Shown piece after piece: positions 60,208 through 64,000 of a stretch of DNA of 64,000 bases (positions are counted from its first letter, which is position 1; the number at the start of each line of letters is the position of its first letter). The DNA comes from Candidatus Bodocaedibacter vickermanii (GTDB lineage Bacteria; Pseudomonadota; Alphaproteobacteria; UBA6184): assembly GCF_014896945.1 (NCBI RefSeq), contig NZ_CP054719.1:543153-607152 (forward strand), given 5' to 3'. The translations under genes and the position numbers were made by a program. Below the pieces are notes generated by a model that was not told the origin of the DNA, made no database searches, and saw nothing but the letters and a program-made list of their open reading frames with translations.

Positions 60208-62654
60208 TATAAAATTCCTGGATGAGATGCGTGTTGTTCAGTTGGTTCAGAACCAGATCGATCTGCGGGTATTGAGTCAACTTTATCAGAGGACTCATTC
60301 GATGTTTCCGAAGGTTCTTCTGTTTCAAAGATGCGATCTTTTTGCCACGCTATTTCCCACATCGCATCAGGATCATTGGGCAACGTGGCCTGCCCTGTAT
60401 GTTTATTTACTCTATATAGTTTTGCATTTGATGGAACTTGGAATGGAATTGCCGGCTCATTTTCCAACGCTTTTTCCATGAAGGTTTTGAAAATAGGTGC
60501 TGCCAACCATCCCCCCGTTGCCATTTTACCAAGACCTTGCGGCACGTCATATCCCAAATAAATTCCAACGACTAAATTTGCCGAATATCCAATATACCAA
60601 ACATCTTTAGAATCGTTAGATGTTCCTGATTTTCCCGCTAAAATCTGACCTGGAACAAACGCTGTTTTTGCAGGACTGTTTTCAACCGCACCTTGCAGAA
60701 TAGACGTAATCATATATGCATGCGCAGGATCAACAATCTGTGTCCGCGTATCAGATATGGTGGGAATTGTTTTTCCATCCCAACTGGACGCTCGCAAAAA
60801 ATCAACCTTACGATCATCATGCTTATACAGCATCTTTCCTTCTTTATCTTGCACCCAATCAACAACCGTGGGTGTAATCTTTTTTCCACCATTAGCGATA
60901 ATTGCAAACGCAGTGGTCATTTTATAAACCGTCGTTTCGCCAGATCCTAAAACTAACGCCAATTGAATAGGGGGCTTATCAATGATCCCCATTTTTTTTA
61001 TCACCTTCGCAACATTCTTCATGCCGACTTTTTGGGCTAATTTAATCGTAACCATGTTGTTAGACGTTTCCAACGCCCGACGCACTGTCATAGCCCCTTT
61101 AAATTCATTCATAAAGTTTTTAGGTGTCCACGTGCCAAGCCCCTGCCCCAGATGAATTGAGATCGGTTCATCCACATAAGTATCAGTAGGCTTTACACCA
61201 CGCTCAAACGCTGTCAAATATACAAACGGTTTTATAGACGACCCCGATTGACGCATCGCCTGGGTTGCCCTGTTAAATTGAGACTGCTGAAAACTAAAGC
61301 CTCCCGTCAACGCCAACACTCGCCCCGTATGGGGATCCATCACGACCATCCCACCCGAAATTTTTGGAATCTGCTGTAACGCATACTGATTGTCTTTTAT
61401 CTTTGATACAAAAATAAGATCCCCTATGTTCAATGCTTGATCCGGAGATTTTATAGAAGCCCCAGGCACTCCATTTTTCAATGGCGCCCCCGCCCATTTC
61501 ATTGTATCCATCGAAATCACACCAACTCCTTCTTCTGTAATCAGAGTTGTCTTAGTGGATTCAAGATTCGTTACCAACGCCAAGCGCCACCCTTCTGGAA
61601 TGCATCCAACATTGACCGCATGCAAATATTCCATCCAATGCTTAATGTTGTTTGGATCTTTTTCAACATCCGCGATATTCCGAATGGCGCCTCTCCATCC
61701 ATGTTTTTTATCAAGATCTAACAATGCATTGGGAAACACTTCATTACAAATGGTTTGAAGCCTCGTATCCAATGAAGTTTTGATAAACAGCCCGCCACCA
61801 TAAAAGGCATCCTCACCAAAGACGTCTATCAGCTCTTTTCTAACGGTTTCCTGAAAATAATCCGCACGTACATTTTCAGTTTCATCCCGTTGCAAAAGCT
61901 CTATTGGATGTTTTGTAAACGCACGAAACTCTCCCTCTTCAATCAATCCAGTTTTCCACAATCGCTCTAACACCCAGTTGCGTCGATTCATCGCCGCTTG
62001 CGGATTTCGCTTGGGATTATAGGTGCTGGGCGCTTTTGGAAGTCCCGCTAAAAATGCAATCTCTGGTACCGTTAAATCTTCCAACGATTTATTAAAATAA
62101 CGCAGTGCCGCAGCAGCCACACCATAAGAACGATTTCCTAAAAAAATCTGGTTTAAATAAATTTCAATGATTCGCTCTTTAGACAACACCTGCTCAATTC
62201 TAATGGCCAGAATTACTTCTTTTAACTTTCTAACCAAACTTAATTCATTGGTCAGAAAAAAATTACGCGCCACCTGTTGAGTAATCGTCGATGCACCACC
62301 TGGACGTTTTCCATTGCTCATTACATTTGTCATTGCTGCTCTAAAGATACTCAGCACATCAATCCCTTTGTGATAGAAAAAATTCTGATCCTCAGCCGCC
62401 AAAAAGGCATGGATAATTTTAGGTGGGATATATTCATAGGGTACGAAAATACGCTTTTCTTGAGCGTGTTCACCAATCAATCGACCATCCGATGAAAAAA
62501 CACGGCTTAACACAGGCGGTGAATAATTTTTCAGCGTCGAATGATCCGGTAAATCTTTGTTAAGATGATACAATATTATAAATCCGATCAATACTCCGAC
62601 CGTAACCAGCAAAAGCGCCCAGCTTATAATATGGAAAAATGCTTTTTTTAACAT
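60207..62654 (-). CDS. mrcA: Penicillin-binding protein 1A
   Basis: PBP1A polymerises and cross-links peptidoglycan in the periplasm. The 815-residue product has an N-terminal membrane anchor (about residues 10-30). A transglycosylase domain follows with AAEDQNFFYHKGID and the GGASTITQQVARNFFL motif. The transpeptidase domain has the SxxK motif SGSSIKPF, a SNNM motif (ETSNNMVTIK) and the KSGTS motif. The C-terminal tail is rich in Ser, Glu and Asp. Full motifs mean an active enzyme, so this cell keeps a wall. Confidence 0.95.
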   Translation of the reverse strand: MLKKAFFHIISWALLLVTVGVLIGFIILYHLNKDLPDHSTLKNYSPPVLSRVFSSDGRLIGEHAQEKRIFVPYEYIPPKIIHAFLAAEDQNFFYHKGIDVLSIFRAAMTNVMSNGKRPGGASTITQQVARNFFLTNELSLVRKLKEVILAIRIEQVLSKERIIEIYLNQIFLGNRSYGVAAAALRYFNKSLEDLTVPEIAFLAGLPKAPSTYNPKRNPQAAMNRRNWVLERLWKTGLIEEGEFRAFTKHPIELLQRDETENVRADYFQETVRKELIDVFGEDAFYGGGLFIKTSLDTRLQTICNEVFPNALLDLDKKHGWRGAIRNIADVEKDPNNIKHWMEYLHAVNVGCIPEGWRLALVTNLESTKTTLITEEGVGVISMDTMKWAGAPLKNGVPGASIKSPDQALNIGDLIFVSKIKDNQYALQQIPKISGGMVVMDPHTGRVLALTGGFSFQQSQFNRATQAMRQSGSSIKPFVYLTAFERGVKPTDTYVDEPISIHLGQGLGTWTPKNFMNEFKGAMTVRRALETSNNMVTIKLAQKVGMKNVAKVIKKMGIIDKPPIQLALVLGSGETTVYKMTTAFAIIANGGKKITPTVVDWVQDKEGKMLYKHDDRKVDFLRASSWDGKTIPTISDTRTQIVDPAHAYMITSILQGAVENSPAKTAFVPGQILAGKSGTSNDSKDVWYIGYSANLVVGIYLGYDVPQGLGKMATGGWLAAPIFKTFMEKALENEPAIPFQVPSNAKLYRVNKHTGQATLPNDPDAMWEIAWQKDRIFETEEPSETSNESSDKVDSIPADRSGSEPTEQHASHPGIL

Positions 62655-63264
62655 CTAACAATTTCAATTTTTGAATATTTTACCATAAAATGATTAAAGT
62701 TCAGATATGTTTAATCTGTTTCTTGTGTGTTAGCACGTTTTAAACTGTTGCCAGGTGGTTGTTGGTAATTCGTGTCTTGGGTATCGAAGAATCTAATTCT
62801 ATGGGAAACAACCCTATAATACTGGCGCGGATTATTAGAAAAAGCTCAGCCGTTAATCTGGGGTTAATAAAGGTTAAGATTGAGTTAACGTGATTTTTTT
62901 TACCGCCCCCCGCCCTAGTCACCCTCAGTGACCTTCGGGTGGGGGGACAAAACCCATCCCCAAAATCGAGACTAAATAGACGAAGCAATCCGTCATTCCT
63001 TCACGAAACGGTGGGCTAAAATAATAATGTATGAGCGCTCTAAAGTTAATATATCTCACAAAGGTTAATAAAAGATTGACAAGAAGAAGGTTTTTAACCT
63101 TAAAGGAATTGATCTACAAATAATACAAATACATTTATGCACAGCACCATAGTTAAAAGCGTTTTGCTATATAGGATACAACGGCGTTCATCTCTGCAAA
63201 ACAATTTACACATCATTTACCAAGATATGATATATTCCAAGATGAAAAGAAGGTGGAATAGACG
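62655..63264. other. 610-bp intergenic region with GC-hairpin element
   Basis: It holds GC-hairpin element copy 3 (62864-63060) and otherwise AT-rich DNA, with a possible module remnant near 62750. The promoter of the Rpn-family gene lies in the last 100 bp. No other gene is supported. Confidence 0.7.
62864..63060 (+). repeat. GC-hairpin element, copy 3
   Basis: Nearly the same as copy 1, with CCCCCCGCCC (62906-62915) and GGGTGGGGGG (62937-62946), the inner GTCAC/GTGAC hairpin and the downstream GACGAAGCAATCCGTC block. Confidence 0.72.
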
Positions 63265-64000
63265 ATGGCATTCAGTAAATTTTTAGATCCAAAGAATGAT
63301 TATTTGTTCAAACGGTTATTTGGAACCGAAAAGAACAAGGATATTCTTATTCACTTTATCAACAGCGTTTTACACCTTGAGGGTGAGGATGCGATTCAGG
63401 ATGTCACATACCTTCAAACGGATCTAAACCCAGAGTATGCTTATAAAAAACAATCCATGGTCGATGTGTTGTGTCGTGATATAAAAGGAACTCAGTTTAT
63501 TATTGAGATGCAGGTTGCAAAGTTTTCAGGGTTTGAAGAACGAGCCCAATTTTATGCAGCAAAAGCCTATATCAATCAGATGGATGTCGGTGAAAAGTAC
63601 CAAGATTTGAAAGAGGTAATTTTTATTGCGATTACGGATTATGTGATGTTTCCCGATAAAACCACGTGGAAATCAGATCATGTAACGTTGGATAAAAAAA
63701 CGTTTGAAAATAATTTAAAAGCATTTAGCTTTACGTTTATTGAATTGCCTAAATTCACAAAAACACTTGATGAATTATCCACCATAGAAGAGAAATGGGT
63801 GTATTTCTTTAAACATGCCCATGAGACGTTGGATAAGGATTTAACAACATTGTTGGGAGATGATGTCGTCTTAAAGAAAGCCTTTGACGAATCAACAAAA
63901 TATTCCATGAGTGAACGAGAGTGGAATTCTTATGAAGCAGCCTTAAAACATGAACGCGATGCAAGAGCGATTGAAGATTATAAGATTCAACAAGCTGAAG
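63265..64000 (+). CDS. Rpn-family PD-(D/E)XK nuclease, cut by window edge
   Basis: Rpn proteins are nuclease-fold proteins linked to recA-independent recombination and often called putative transposases. The visible 245 residues begin MAFSKFLDPKNDYLFKRLFG, the typical start, and contain the nuclease core VDVLCRDIKGTQFIIEMQ (Asp and Glu-x-Gln of the PD-(D/E)XK site), then an ERAQFYAAKAYINQM segment. AAGGTGG lies 8-9 nt before the ATG. The frame is open to the right edge, so the end is missing. It lies next to a GC-hairpin repeat and could be involved in repeat spread, which is only a guess. Confidence 0.85.
   Translation, partial: MAFSKFLDPKNDYLFKRLFGTEKNKDILIHFINSVLHLEGEDAIQDVTYLQTDLNPEYAYKKQSMVDVLCRDIKGTQFIIEMQVAKFSGFEERAQFYAAKAYINQMDVGEKYQDLKEVIFIAITDYVMFPDKTTWKSDHVTLDKKTFENNLKAFSFTFIELPKFTKTLDELSTIEEKWVYFFKHAHETLDKDLTTLLGDDVVLKKAFDESTKYSMSEREWNSYEAALKHERDARAIEDYKIQQAE

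Overview
The window looks like the chromosome of a host-associated alphaproteobacterium, most likely Holosporales/Rickettsiales-like; this is an inference from gene content, not a search result. Evidence: an ATP/ADP translocase (57098-58648) of the kind energy parasites use to import host ATP; alphaproteobacterial neighbourhoods (rluB-rsmD, dapF-mtaB-ftsY, hfq-hflX, rpoN-hpf, mutY next to a DciA/DUF721 gene); AT-rich coding DNA; and many secreted proteins of unknown function. Flagellar basal-body genes (flgB-flgC-fliE) are also present.

Layout. 1-9 kb: rpoZ (cut by the window edge), nfu, greA, tRNA-Gln, xerC, three secreted Lys/Ala-rich or acidic low-complexity proteins, an XRE/S24-like regulator, then rpoN-hpf-ymdB. 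10-12 kb: a large non-coding repeat field. 12-18.9 kb: an exported carbonic-anhydrase-like protein, two small paralogues, rluD, two unknown membrane proteins, dnaE. 18.9-20.6 kb: second repeat field. 20.6-27.4 kb: uvrB, a Sel1-like repeat protein, a large secreted protein, flagellar genes. 27.4-37.9 kb: ruvX, a large NB-ARC/TPR protein with a signal peptide, rsmD, rluB, a BI-1 family protein, a 3-hydroxyacyl-CoA dehydrogenase, a DUF192 protein, two tandem secreted paralogues, secB, gltX. 38.5-43 kb: tilS, an MFS transporter, hfq, hflX. 43-45 kb: third repeat field. 45-56 kb: dapF-mtaB-ftsY, a DUF1653 gene, dnaX, an MFS pseudogene and an intact MFS gene, GNAT, tRNA-Ser, NUDIX, mutY, DciA-like. 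56-57 kb: fourth repeat field. 57-64 kb: tlc, an ImmA/IrrE-membrane protein pair, a flavodoxin-fold protein, PBP1A, and a truncated Rpn-family nuclease.

The most unusual feature is the intergenic DNA. Several distinct repeat families recur, nearly all between genes. (i) A modular repeat has a 5-8 bp hairpin whose loop is nearly always TGA or TGC while the stem varies with compensating changes, followed by a second hairpin module (ATCCG...CGGAT). (ii) A roughly 0.5 kb element occurs in four copies (two per strand). Each copy has a sigma70-type promoter with an exact 16-nt spacer, an intrinsic terminator about 20 nt beyond the -10 box, and a 162-172 nt segment closed by 12-nt inverted arms and full of internal stems. 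(iii) A roughly 200 bp element with a 10-bp GC hairpin has three copies, all on the plus strand. (iv) Two MITE-like inverted-repeat elements and one GC-rich conserved block also occur. The four-copy element is the best candidate for an undescribed system: a multicopy structured RNA or a non-autonomous mobile element.
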